A DNA stretch of 64,000 nt, taken from positions 18,241-82,240 of the forward strand of contig JAZKDP010000005.1 in NCBI GenBank assembly GCA_040387515.1. The letters are read 5' to 3'. This DNA comes from Methylotenera_A sp040387515 (GTDB taxonomy: Bacteria; Pseudomonadota; Gammaproteobacteria; Burkholderiales; Methylophilaceae). This document shows positions 26,024 to 34,615 of the stretch, piece by piece; the first letter of the stretch is position 1, and each line of letters starts with the position of its first letter. The position numbers and the translations under genes were made by a program. The notes below the pieces were generated by a model. That model was given only the letters and a program-made list of their open reading frames with translations, did not search any database and had not been told where the DNA came from.

Positions 26024-27112
26024 ATGAACATTTTTAATCGTTATTTTTGGCAAGAATGCTGCGTTAGCATCTTGATGATTATGCTAGGTTTACTGGCATT
26101 ATTCTCGTTCTTTGATTTGATTCAAGAATTAGACACGCTTGGACGTGGCGATTACGGCATTAATAAAATGCTGGTGTTCGTGCTGTTAAGCATTCCTGGA
26201 CATATATACGAAGTAGTACCTGTCGCGGTATTGGTTGGCATGATGTACAGCCTTGGCACATTAGGGAGAAACTCTGAATTAGTTGTAATGCGTGTCAGCG
26301 GCTTATCCATCATGAATATTGGCTGGATTTTAATCAAGATTGGCTTGCTGTTTACGATTATCACCTTTTTCGTAGGCGAGTTAATCACCCCATTCAGCGA
26401 AAAAATGGCGCAACGCATGCGTATTCAAGCCACCGACTCAGTGATTGCTCAAGATTTCAAAACAGGCTTATGGGTGAAAGATGGTAGAAGCTTCGTCAAT
26501 GTAGAAACTGTTCTGCCAGACGCCAGCTTAATGAATATCCATATTTATGAATTCGATGAAAACTTCAGATTGCGCAGCATTAGTGACGCCAAAAATGGCG
26601 CTTTTGAAGATGAGCGCTGGCGCCTATCTGACGTGACTCAAACAAAATTTAATACGTTTAAAAAAATACAATCCAATAATGTGCAAGTCCAGTTTTTTAA
26701 TGAAGCCAACTGGAAATCACTCATCCGCCCCGAGCTGCTGAATGTATTATTGGTGGCACCAGAAAAAATGTCGGCTTGGAATTTATATTCATTTATCAAT
26801 CACTTAGAAACTAATAAACAAAAAACTACGCGTTACCAAGTCGCCTTGTGGGCAAAAATGATTTACCCACTGGCTTGCATGGTGATGGTTGTATTGGCAT
26901 TGCCATTTGGCTTTTTGCAACAACGTTCTGGCGGTACTAGTACTAAAATTTTTATTGGCGTGATGCTTGGGGTGGTGTATCAAATCATGAATCGCATATT
27001 CATTCACTTAGGCGTTTTGAACGATTGGCCGCCATTAATGAGTGCCATTATCCCGACCATTCTATTTTTAATGGCAGGTTTAAGTATGCTATTTATTGTG
27101 GAACGAAGGTAG
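26024..27112 (+). CDS. lptG: LPS export permease LptG
   Basis: 362 residues, partner of LptF with the same plan: N-terminal helices (MNIFNRYFWQECCVSILMIML), a periplasmic jellyroll around residues 135-260, and a C-terminal three-helix bundle with LALPFGFLQQRSGG between helices. It completes the LptB2FG lipopolysaccharide extraction complex. The start is 11 bases after the lptF stop. Confidence 0.94.
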   Translation: MNIFNRYFWQECCVSILMIMLGLLALFSFFDLIQELDTLGRGDYGINKMLVFVLLSIPGHIYEVVPVAVLVGMMYSLGTLGRNSELVVMRVSGLSIMNIGWILIKIGLLFTIITFFVGELITPFSEKMAQRMRIQATDSVIAQDFKTGLWVKDGRSFVNVETVLPDASLMNIHIYEFDENFRLRSISDAKNGAFEDERWRLSDVTQTKFNTFKKIQSNNVQVQFFNEANWKSLIRPELLNVLLVAPEKMSAWNLYSFINHLETNKQKTTRYQVALWAKMIYPLACMVMVVLALPFGFLQQRSGGTSTKIFIGVMLGVVYQIMNRIFIHLGVLNDWPPLMSAIIPTILFLMAGLSMLFIVERR

Positions 27113-27133
27113 AAACCTTATCTTAATTTAAGT

Positions 27134-27174
27134 AATAGAAACTGAAATTTAGTTGTACTATTTTAGTTTCTATT
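27134..27174. terminator. hairpin at convergent ends of lptG and the RDD gene
   Basis: AATAGAAACTGAAA (27134-27147) pairs with TTTTAGTTTCTATT (27161-27174), 13 Watson-Crick pairs and one G-T. It overlaps the end of the RDD gene. There is no strong T run; the terminator role is inferred from position. Confidence 0.45.
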
Positions 27175-27576
27175 CACCGCGACAAAGCGCGATTTCAGTA
27201 ATCTGTCGTGTAGATATAATTGATTTTTATCGACAAAAATCCATACAAAACCGAGCCCGAAAACCAGCGCAGACAGGCTTGCTAAGATATACCTAACAAT
27301 TGCTTCCCTAACGCTGAGCGTTGCTCCAGCCTGATTAACCAGTTTTATTTTCCAAGTTTGCGCAGCCAAAGTTTGACCGCTTTTGCTCCAACACCACACA
27401 AAATAAGCGCCTGTCACCAGCCACAAGAAAACTTGTAAGAAGAAACGCTTATACGAATGCGTGGCATCGCCAAACAACGCAATAAATATCCAAGCAGATA
27501 TAAACCATAACGCAATTAATAATAGCAATTCGTAAACGCAAGCCGCAAACAGCCTAAAGTAACTTATTTTAATCAT
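27163..27576 (-). CDS. RDD family membrane protein
   Basis: 137 residues with three membrane helices. In the classical family the name comes from Arg-Asp-Asp motifs; here the first is weak, but the region YFVWCWSKSGQTLAAQTWKIKLV and the C-terminal LHDRLLKSRFV match the RDD fold. The function is unclear; some family members act in ion or Na+/H+ exchange. It lies after the DUF3106 gene with a strong terminator between, so it may have its own promoter. Confidence 0.82.
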   Translation of the reverse strand: MIKISYFRLFAACVYELLLLIALWFISAWIFIALFGDATHSYKRFFLQVFLWLVTGAYFVWCWSKSGQTLAAQTWKIKLVNQAGATLSVREAIVRYILASLSALVFGLGFVWIFVDKNQLYLHDRLLKSRFVAVNRN

Positions 27577-27642
27577 TGCCTCTGACTCATCTTTTCTTCA
27601 TCATCATTTTTACGCTGTGGAATATTAAAGGCACTTGCATAT

Positions 27643-27678
27643 AAAAAGCCCACTACATCAATCAATAGTGGGCTTTTT
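27643..27678. terminator. intrinsic terminator after the DUF3106 gene
   Basis: AAAAAGCCCACTA (27643-27655) and TAGTGGGCTTTTT (27666-27678) form a perfect 13-bp stem with a 10-base loop and A/T runs on both sides. On the minus strand it follows the DUF3106 stop by about 30 bases. Confidence 0.88.
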
Positions 27679-27706
27679 ATCATTCATCAAATCTAAATAT
27701 TCATAC

Positions 27707-28216
27707 TTAATCGAACTCTGGATCGTAATCTAGCTCTGGTGACTCTTTACGTAGTTTTCTGCGATCAGCTTCAGATAGTTTTTGGTAATCCGCCCATTTT
27801 TTACGTACTTCATCTTGCTTGTCTGCACTTAATGCATGAAATTGCTGATAGCGTTTGCGTGCATTTTCGCGTTCGTAAGGTGTCATCCGACTCCAACTGT
27901 TTAACCGCTTTTGCACACGCTGCTGTTTTTGCGTATCCATTTTTGGATAATCTCTAGCAATATCCAACATTTTTTCGCGCTGCCAAGGCCGCAAAGTATC
28001 CCACTCAGCGGCTAATGGCGACAACACTGTGCGTTGGTCTTCTGATAATTGCACCCAGCTTTTAGTTGATGCCTGGCTACTTGAATTATCATTCAGTGAG
28101 GATTTAATGCTACCGATATCGCCCATCGCCAATTTAAGAGGCTGGTTGTAATCCATCAGTTCTTGTGCATTTAATTGGCTTGCAACGAGCATCATCAACA
28201 ATAAAATTTTATTCAT
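27707..28216 (-). CDS. DUF3106 family exported protein
   Basis: 169 residues with a signal peptide (about 1-17, ending LNAQE). The mature part repeats a helical pattern WxxLSxxQRxxLxPLAxxW, WQREKMLDIARDYPKM, RLNSWSRMTPYERENAR and KKWADYQKLS, the DUF3106 signature. The function of the domain is not established. It ends the block sigma factor-DUF3619-DUF3106, a neighbourhood recurrent in betaproteobacteria, which suggests a link with that sigma factor. Confidence 0.82.
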   Translation of the reverse strand: MNKILLLMMLVASQLNAQELMDYNQPLKLAMGDIGSIKSSLNDNSSSQASTKSWVQLSEDQRTVLSPLAAEWDTLRPWQREKMLDIARDYPKMDTQKQQRVQKRLNSWSRMTPYERENARKRYQQFHALSADKQDEVRKKWADYQKLSEADRRKLRKESPELDYDPEFD

Positions 28217-28315
28217 TCGTTATATTTTCTTTTAAGCTATTTTTATCATTCTAATACCACAACCTAGTACTGCAAATACTTTAGATTTTACTGATGACCA
28301 ATTTTTTATATTAGC

Positions 28316-28747
28316 TTAGAGCTTTGCGTGTGCAGTATTTAAAGAAGGCTCAAAAGCAGTATCTACAAAGGCCTCTGGCGGCAATTCTGCTGCCAATAAG
28401 AATGCATCGCCATGCTCAATGTTTTGACCAAAAGCGTGCATTAATACAAAGCCGGCAATAATTGCCCCTAGCAACATGCCTGTCGCTGCAATACGATGGT
28501 GTTCCGCCCAGTAAACTACATTGCTAATAGTACCGTCGCCATTTATTGTCCCTGCTTGTCGCATGTGTGCTTTTACTGCTTGCTCTCGCCCATTTTCAAG
28601 TTGTTTCAATGTGCGCATACTCAAAAGATTGGCATGTGCATTTAACAAACCAGCGATTTTTTTGGCTTGAATATCTTCCGATGCTTCATCAGCTAAAGGA
28701 TTAGTTTGTATGTTCTGATTGTCCTGATTCATGTTGTTTTCCGTCAT
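28316..28747 (-). CDS. DUF3619 family membrane protein
   Basis: 143 residues: an N-terminal soluble part with KKIAGLLNAHANLLSMRTLKQLENGREQAV, then a single hydrophobic helix (about 93-111, MLLGAIIAGFVLMHAF) and a short C-terminal part. This matches DUF3619. Its ATG overlaps the sigma factor stop (ATGA), so the two are translationally coupled. That coupling and the single membrane helix make an anti-sigma role a reasonable guess, but no known anti-sigma motif is visible. Confidence 0.8.
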   Translation of the reverse strand: MTENNMNQDNQNIQTNPLADEASEDIQAKKIAGLLNAHANLLSMRTLKQLENGREQAVKAHMRQAGTINGDGTISNVVYWAEHHRIAATGMLLGAIIAGFVLMHAFGQNIEHGDAFLLAAELPPEAFVDTAFEPSLNTAHAKL

Positions 28748-29334
28748 GACTCTACTCCTAAATGTGCAATTGCGCGTGCGCCTAAACCTTGTTTTTCTAG
28801 AATGGCGGCTAATGTGTGCACTGCACGCGAGCAGTGTGTTTTTACACTACCTTGTGAACAACCCATCGATCGGGCAGTTTCCGCAACGTCCATATCTTCC
28901 CAATAACGCAATATGAAGGCTTCTCGTTGACGTGCGGGCAACTTTTCAATGGCTTTTTCAATGACTTTCATGGTTTGGCTGCGTTCAAGCTGTGCCATCG
29001 GATTTTCAGACGCATCTTCTACATCAATAGTCTCTAAGGGATCATGATCATCTTCACCATCTTGTCCAGCACCAAAAGAGGAAAGCAGTGTTGTCCATAA
29101 ATTGCGCACCTTTTGTCTGCGCCAAAAATCGCGCATGGTATTTTGCAAAATACGTTGAAACAACATGGGATATTCTGTTACTGGTTTATCCGCATATTTT
29201 TCTGCAAGTTTTAGCATCGAGTCTTGCACAATATCCAATGCAGCCTGCTCCTCGCGCACGGCATACACTGTTTGCTTGAAAGCGCGGCGCTCTACATCGC
29301 GCAAAAAATCTGATAATTCTTGAGAACTAGCCAT
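28744..29334 (-). CDS. ECF-like sigma-70 family RNA polymerase sigma factor
   Basis: 196 residues. Region 2 is seen in DIVQDSMLKLAEKY and the following FQRILQNTMRDFWRRQ; region 4 has LPARQREAFILRYWEDMDVAETARSMGCSQGSVKTHCSRAVHTL, a complete helix-turn-helix. The linker (about 88-125) is rich in Asp and Glu. It starts the sigma-DUF3619-DUF3106 block. No RseA/ChrR-type anti-sigma is adjacent. The regulon is unknown. Confidence 0.9.
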   Translation of the reverse strand: MASSQELSDFLRDVERRAFKQTVYAVREEQAALDIVQDSMLKLAEKYADKPVTEYPMLFQRILQNTMRDFWRRQKVRNLWTTLLSSFGAGQDGEDDHDPLETIDVEDASENPMAQLERSQTMKVIEKAIEKLPARQREAFILRYWEDMDVAETARSMGCSQGSVKTHCSRAVHTLAAILEKQGLGARAIAHLGVES

Positions 29335-29519
29335 GAGATTGGTTATTTAATTGTTGTTATCAGTATAACAGTTTTAAGTTTTATACAGATTTAGCTTAGC
29401 TTGCATTTGAGCCTTATCGCTTCTGGCTTTTCTAGCAAACAAGCTTAACAGACTTGTAACTGCCGCGCTTTTAGTTACAATCCTTGTTGTTAAACAACTT
29501 CAGATTAATTAGGAAAAAT

Positions 29520-29759
29520 ATGGCGCGCGTTCTACTGCTAATATTGCTAGGCTGGCTGCTTTATGTGGTGATTAAACGCATCATTACCACATCAAAATTT
29601 AAAAACACAGCGTCAGAAAGCGATGCAGCGAAACCTAAAGTAGATGAAAGAATAGTGCAATGCTCGCAGTGCGGCCTACATGTGCCAGAGTCTGATAGCC
29701 ATATACAAAACAATCAGGTTGTCTGCAACAATTCTGAGTGTAATCACACCTCCAATTAG
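29520..29759 (+). CDS. PP0621 family small membrane zinc-ribbon protein
   Basis: 79 residues: one N-terminal membrane helix (about 3-18, MARVLLLILLGWLLYVVI), then a short zinc-ribbon-like part with CSQCGLHVPES and VCNNSEC. This is the PP0621 family, which often precedes pilS. I chose the ATG at 29520, with ribosome site AGGAAAA just upstream, over an in-frame ATG at 29484. The gene ends one base before the pilS start, so the two are probably co-transcribed. Confidence 0.85.
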   Translation: MARVLLLILLGWLLYVVIKRIITTSKFKNTASESDAAKPKVDERIVQCSQCGLHVPESDSHIQNNQVVCNNSECNHTSN

Positions 29760-29760
29760 T

Positions 29761-31398
29761 ATGATAGCAATTGAATTAACACCCGATATTGACGCCACGA
29801 TTACCGCCACCCGTTGGCGCAGTCTAAAACTCTACAACGGCTATCGCATGTTAATTGCACTGATGTTTTTAATCATGCAAAGCACAATGGGTGAAGGCAA
29901 TCTTTTACTCAATAGTGAAAAAGATTTATTTTCCAATTTGGTATTGGGCTATTTTGTTTTCAGCTGCATATCAGCCACTTTTACTTGGTTAGAAAAACCC
30001 AATATCGACCTCAATCTGCCCGCGCAAATTATTATTGATATTATATTTATTGTGCTGTTAATGCATGCACAACAAGATGGTGTAGTTGGCGTTGGTTTAT
30101 TGCTTATTATCACCATTGCCAGCGCAAGCTTAATTAGCGAGGGCCGCTTGGCCTTATTTTATGCCGCACTAGCCACCATTGGCATTTTAATTGAGCAAAC
30201 CTACCGCATGCTCATCATAGGCAGGTTAGCAGAAAACTATACTGCCGCAGTTATGTTGAGCTTGAGCTGTTTTGCTACCGCATGGTTGGCGCACAGTTTA
30301 GCCAAACGCATGCAAAAAAGTGAATTGCTGGCTTCTCAACGTGGCTTAGATGTTAAAAACTTGGCCCAAATTAATGCATTAATCACGCATGAAATGCAAG
30401 ATGGTGTGCTGGTAGTCGATCACAACCTTCACATTAAACACCACAATATGCAAGCCAAAAACTTGTTAGGCCTAGACAGTAATGATGCCGATAATTGGCA
30501 GGAAAATTCATTAAACAATATTTCACCAGACATTAGCAAAGTACTACAGGTTTGGATGCATGAAACTGAGCCGCAGTCTGAAAACACGCAAGCGAATATT
30601 TTAAAACTGAATGCTTTATCACGTGAGTTAAGACTGAGGTTTTTACCTGTGAATGATAACCGCCAACAAGGTGCCGTTATTTTTATTGAAGACTGGTCAC
30701 AAATGCAAATCCAAGCGCACCAAGTTAAATTGGTCGCATTGGGCCGCCTAACGGCCAACATTGCACATGAAATCCGCAATCCACTTAGCGCCATTAGTCA
30801 CGCCAATCAATTGTTGCAGGAAGAAGAACATATTAATCCTGCAAACCAGCGTATGCTGCAAATCATCAGCGACAATGTACAACGTGTTGACCAAATTATT
30901 AAAGATGTATTGGAGCTTAATCGGCGCGATCGTACCAATCAGGAGTTAATTCACCTAGAGAACTTTATGACCGATTTTTACACGCAATTTTGCGCAGTAG
31001 AAAAAATCCCGCCGCATTGTTTTAAGTTAGAGATGAATGCTTCAGAGGCTGTCATTTCTTTCGACCGTCGGCATTTAAATCAAATTTTGTGGAATATGTG
31101 CAAGAATGGCTGGCGGCACTCCCAACAAAATGAAAACAGCTTAATGTTGCTGGTATCAGCAAAAACTCAGACCATACAAATCGAAATTATCGATGATGGC
31201 AGCGGCATATCAGAAAGCGTGCGTAGCCATTTGTTTGAACCTTTCTTTACCACGGAAAAATCGGGTACGGGTTTAGGCCTTTATATTGCACGCGAACTGG
31301 CCGATGCAAATGGTGCTAAGCTACAGCATAAAATTCCAAGCAAAACTATTCCGCCCAATATTGGCACGCAATTTATCATTTATATCAAAAAGGCTTAA
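29761..31398 (+). CDS. pilS: sensor histidine kinase PilS
   Basis: 545 residues: about six membrane helices in the first 180, a PAS-like segment (MQDGVLVVDHNLHIKHHN), and a HisKA/HATPase core with phospho-acceptor H336 in AHEIRNPLS, N-box LWNMCKNGW, G1 DDGSGI and G2 TGLGLY. With PilR it controls sigma-54-dependent pilin transcription. An in-frame ATG at 29680 lies inside the preceding gene; the start at 29761, one base after its stop, fits the family N-terminus. Confidence 0.92.
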   Translation: MIAIELTPDIDATITATRWRSLKLYNGYRMLIALMFLIMQSTMGEGNLLLNSEKDLFSNLVLGYFVFSCISATFTWLEKPNIDLNLPAQIIIDIIFIVLLMHAQQDGVVGVGLLLIITIASASLISEGRLALFYAALATIGILIEQTYRMLIIGRLAENYTAAVMLSLSCFATAWLAHSLAKRMQKSELLASQRGLDVKNLAQINALITHEMQDGVLVVDHNLHIKHHNMQAKNLLGLDSNDADNWQENSLNNISPDISKVLQVWMHETEPQSENTQANILKLNALSRELRLRFLPVNDNRQQGAVIFIEDWSQMQIQAHQVKLVALGRLTANIAHEIRNPLSAISHANQLLQEEEHINPANQRMLQIISDNVQRVDQIIKDVLELNRRDRTNQELIHLENFMTDFYTQFCAVEKIPPHCFKLEMNASEAVISFDRRHLNQILWNMCKNGWRHSQQNENSLMLLVSAKTQTIQIEIIDDGSGISESVRSHLFEPFFTTEKSGTGLGLYIARELADANGAKLQHKIPSKTIPPNIGTQFIIYIKKA

Positions 31399-31404
31399 AT
31401 TTTA

Positions 31405-32796
31405 ATGGCGCAATTTAACTGCTTAGTGGTTGATGATGAAACAGACATCCGTGAACTAGTGGTATTAACCCTAGAGCGCATGGATATTAGAGCAGATAGC
31501 GCTGGCAATTTGACCGAGGCTAAACAATTACTCGCCAGCCAAAGTTATAATTTATGCTTAACTGATATGCGACTACCCGATGGACTTGGGCTGGAACTGG
31601 TACAGCATATTGCAGCCAATTATATTGGTTTACCCGTCGCTGTGATTACCGCTTATGGTAGTGCCGAAAATGCCGTTTCTGCCTTAAAAGCAGGCGCATT
31701 TGACTATTTAACCAAGCCTATTTCACTCAAACAACTGCGCCCATTAGTAGAGTCTGCACTTAAGTTATCCAGCTCAGACGTTAAACAAACTCAAAACACG
31801 GTTGATTTAATCGGCAAATCACCTGCCATGGATTATGTACGCAGCATGATAGCAAAACTAGCTCGAAGCCAAGCGCCTGTTTACATCAGCGGTGAATCTG
31901 GTAGCGGTAAGGAATTAGCAGCAAGACTGATTCATAGCAATAGCTCACGGCGCGATAAATCTTTTGTGGCAGTTAACTGTGGCGCGATTCCCGAAAATTT
32001 AATGGAAAGTGAGTTCTTTGGCTATAAAAAAGGGGCTTTTACAGGGGCGGCGCAAGATACTTCCGGCTTGTTCCAAGCAGCCAATGGCGGTACGCTTTTT
32101 CTGGATGAAGTCGCGGATTTGCCTTTGGTCATGCAAGTGAAATTATTACGCGCCATTCAAGAAAAGAAAGTACGTGCGGTTGGCGGCACAACGGAGGAAA
32201 GTGTGGATGTGCGCATTATCAGCGCCACACATAAAAACTTAGGCGAGATGATGAGCAACAGCCTATTCAGGCAGGATTTATATTATCGCCTCAATGTTAT
32301 TCAACTTAAAATGCCTGCACTGCGTGATAGACCAGAAGATATACCTGAGCTCACACAAAAACTATTACAAAAACTATGTGATGCGCAATCGATTGCTTTG
32401 CCAATATTGGACGAAAATGCCGCTAAATTAATTGGTAAGTTGCATTTTGACGGCAATGTGCGTGAGTTAGAAAACATGTTAGAACGTGCACTGGCATTGT
32501 GCGATGGCCAGAAAATATGCATGGATGATTTGCTAATGGATCAAGAGTTCAAATTTAGAACAAATGACAAAGTCATTTTTGACCCAAGCAAAACCCTAGA
32601 AATAGGCTTGCCGGAATATTTAGAAGATATTGAAAAACGCGCGATCCTAAAAGCACTAGCCAAAGCCAACAATAATAAAACAGCAGCAGCGAAATTGTTG
32701 GGGGTTAGCTTTAGAACCTTGCGATATCGGTTAACCAAGCTAGGCTTGGCTAAAGATGACGATACGGATATGTCAGATGAAAGTCTGTACGATTAA
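31405..32796 (+). CDS. pilR: sigma-54-dependent response regulator PilR
   Basis: 463 residues: receiver domain with phospho-acceptor D54 (LTDMRLPDG), AAA+ domain with Walker A GESGSGKE and the sigma-54 contact loop GAFTGA, and a Fis-type helix-turn-helix at the C-terminus (NKTAAAKLLGVSFRTLRYRL). It is encoded 6 bases after pilS. A plausible target within the window is the sigma-54 promoter at 6134-6149 in front of the pilin-like gene. It is followed by a strong terminator. Confidence 0.94.
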   Translation: MAQFNCLVVDDETDIRELVVLTLERMDIRADSAGNLTEAKQLLASQSYNLCLTDMRLPDGLGLELVQHIAANYIGLPVAVITAYGSAENAVSALKAGAFDYLTKPISLKQLRPLVESALKLSSSDVKQTQNTVDLIGKSPAMDYVRSMIAKLARSQAPVYISGESGSGKELAARLIHSNSSRRDKSFVAVNCGAIPENLMESEFFGYKKGAFTGAAQDTSGLFQAANGGTLFLDEVADLPLVMQVKLLRAIQEKKVRAVGGTTEESVDVRIISATHKNLGEMMSNSLFRQDLYYRLNVIQLKMPALRDRPEDIPELTQKLLQKLCDAQSIALPILDENAAKLIGKLHFDGNVRELENMLERALALCDGQKICMDDLLMDQEFKFRTNDKVIFDPSKTLEIGLPEYLEDIEKRAILKALAKANNNKTAAAKLLGVSFRTLRYRLTKLGLAKDDDTDMSDESLYD

Positions 32797-32807
32797 GCGA
32801 ATATATT

Positions 32808-32840
32808 GGATTAGTTAATACCTATTAACTAATCCTTTTT
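32808..32840 (+). terminator. intrinsic terminator after pilR
   Basis: GGATTAGTTAATA (32808-32820) and TATTAACTAATCC (32823-32835) form a perfect 13-bp inverted repeat, followed directly by TTTTT. It ends the PP0621-pilS-pilR transcript. Confidence 0.88.
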
Positions 32841-32851
32841 AGCCAGCGCTT

Positions 32852-33853
32852 TTAACTCAGCGCGATCACTAAATAGGTAACATACATTGCGCCGTTAACT
32901 AATAAATGCCACACGCGTATTCCACCTTTGTGCAGCAGGTAACGCATCCATAGCGCAGCAAGCAGTGTAATTACCAGCCCCCAAACCACTTCTGGACGCG
33001 GTTCCCACGGTGTTAAAGTAATACCGATCGCAGGTAACAATGTGCCTTGAAACACCATTGCGCCAGTAATATTGCCGAACGCCAACGTGTCTTTACCCTT
33101 GCGAATCCACAAAATACTGTTCACTTTTTCTGGTAATTCCGTTGCAATTGGAATGATAAGCAAAGATAACATCAGTGCAGAAATACCCAATAATTCTGAT
33201 GCTTCATCTACGCCATCAATAAAGCCCTTAGCGCCTGCAATCAACAAAAGCAGGCCTAAAATAATCTGCAAAGTAATGGTGAATGTGTTCGTTGGCAAGC
33301 CTGCACGACTTAAAAACATCGGGTTATGTGCTTCAGTTGCGTGGCCTTCTGCCACTAAACTTTTTGAAGCGCGTAAAGTTTGCCACACATACACCACATA
33401 AATCATTATCATCGCAAAGCCGATTGCATAACGTATCCATACATCATGGTGAGGCACATACAACGCTGCTGCTGCCAAAATAAATGCAACAATAAAATAG
33501 TTGATATCGCGCGTCAAACCTGTGCGCTCTGGACGTAAATGGCCGTTTGCACCGCGACGCTTATACACTGAAAGCGCCATCAGACTAAGTGATAAGGTAG
33601 CCAACATCAGCGGTGCGCCTAAAATTGCGCCTACGCCAATTTCATGGTTGGTTGCCATGCTGGCTGTACCTGCAAAAATTGCTAAAAGTGGCACCATGGT
33701 TTCTGGTAAAGCTGTACCAACAGCCGCAAACAACGAACCTGTGACACCTTCTGAAATGCCTAGCTTTTCACCTAAATGTTCAAGCGCGTTGGTAAATACC
33801 TCTGCCGCAATTAAAATTACAATCAACATTGCAAATAACTGTAGAAAAACCAT
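32852..33853 (-). CDS. sodium/calcium exchanger-type membrane protein (CaCA family)
   Basis: 333-residue membrane protein with about ten helices in two homologous halves. The alpha-repeat motifs are AAVGTALPETMVPLLAIFAG in the first half and LLIIPIATELPEKVNSILWI in the second, each with the conserved acidic residue. This is the CaCA superfamily; the exact cations exchanged cannot be read from the sequence. It is a single gene, convergent with pilR and divergent from ampD. A second family member, ChaA-like, lies at 46453-47571. Confidence 0.88.
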   Translation of the reverse strand: MVFLQLFAMLIVILIAAEVFTNALEHLGEKLGISEGVTGSLFAAVGTALPETMVPLLAIFAGTASMATNHEIGVGAILGAPLMLATLSLSLMALSVYKRRGANGHLRPERTGLTRDINYFIVAFILAAAALYVPHHDVWIRYAIGFAMIMIYVVYVWQTLRASKSLVAEGHATEAHNPMFLSRAGLPTNTFTITLQIILGLLLLIAGAKGFIDGVDEASELLGISALMLSLLIIPIATELPEKVNSILWIRKGKDTLAFGNITGAMVFQGTLLPAIGITLTPWEPRPEVVWGLVITLLAALWMRYLLHKGGIRVWHLLVNGAMYVTYLVIALS

Positions 33854-33919
33854 GCTTAAACATCTCTAAAAATTAGGTAAGATGGTATTTTATCGGATAA
33901 ATCGTATTTAGCATCAATT

Positions 33920-34474
33920 ATGGATGAAATAAAAATCAACAAAAAAGGGTTTGCAAACAACGCTAAACAAATCGCTTCGCCTAATTTTGATGCACGGCCT
34001 TGTGTTGACAATGTCGCACCTGAAATCAGCATAATAGTCATTCATAACATCAGCCTACCGCCCAATCAATACGGCGGAAGCGGCGTGATTGAGTTATTCA
34101 CCAACACGCTAAACCCGAATGAACATCCCTATTATGCCGAAATTTACACGCGCAAAGTTTCATCGCATTTCTTCATTCGGCGCAATGGTGAATTAATTCA
34201 ATTTGTATCTTGTTTGCAACGCGCATGGCACGCAGGCGTATCCAATTGGTTGGGACGGGAACGTTGTAACGATTTTTCAGTCGGAATTGAGTTGGAAGGT
34301 AGTGACTTTGAGGTCTTTGAAACAGGGCAATACACAACGCTACAACAATTGATTGCGGTTTTAAAACAAACCTACCCTATTCAACATATTATTGGCCATT
34401 CCGATATTGCGCCAGGCCGCAAAACGGATCCTGGTCCTTATTTTGACTGGTTGAAAATTAATGTTCAAAAATAG
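33920..34474 (+). CDS. ampD: 1,6-anhydro-N-acetylmuramyl-L-alanine amidase AmpD
   Basis: 184 residues, an Amidase_2 domain protein with no signal peptide. Zinc ligands are H42 (VIHN), H160 (IGHSDIAPG) and D170 (KTDPGPYFDW); E124 and K168 match catalytic positions of AmpD. This cytosolic enzyme removes the peptide from anhydro-muropeptides during cell-wall recycling and so influences AmpR-type beta-lactamase control where that exists; no ampC or ampR is in the window. Confidence 0.93.
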   Translation: MDEIKINKKGFANNAKQIASPNFDARPCVDNVAPEISIIVIHNISLPPNQYGGSGVIELFTNTLNPNEHPYYAEIYTRKVSSHFFIRRNGELIQFVSCLQRAWHAGVSNWLGRERCNDFSVGIELEGSDFEVFETGQYTTLQQLIAVLKQTYPIQHIIGHSDIAPGRKTDPGPYFDWLKINVQK

Positions 34475-34615
34475 ATTAATATTAATAAAATTAACAGGCT
34501 AATTAAGCGCTTATCAGTTAATAATATTTACATACAGTTAATTTGCATAAAACCATTGAAAGTTAACAATCCAAAATTGTCATATAACTGGCCGCTTAAC
34601 CATGACAAAAAATGA

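Noticed and set aside
30429..30794. 121-codon open frame opposite pilS
   Set aside because: Lies wholly antisense to the PAS and kinase core of pilS; no ribosome site and no family resemblance.
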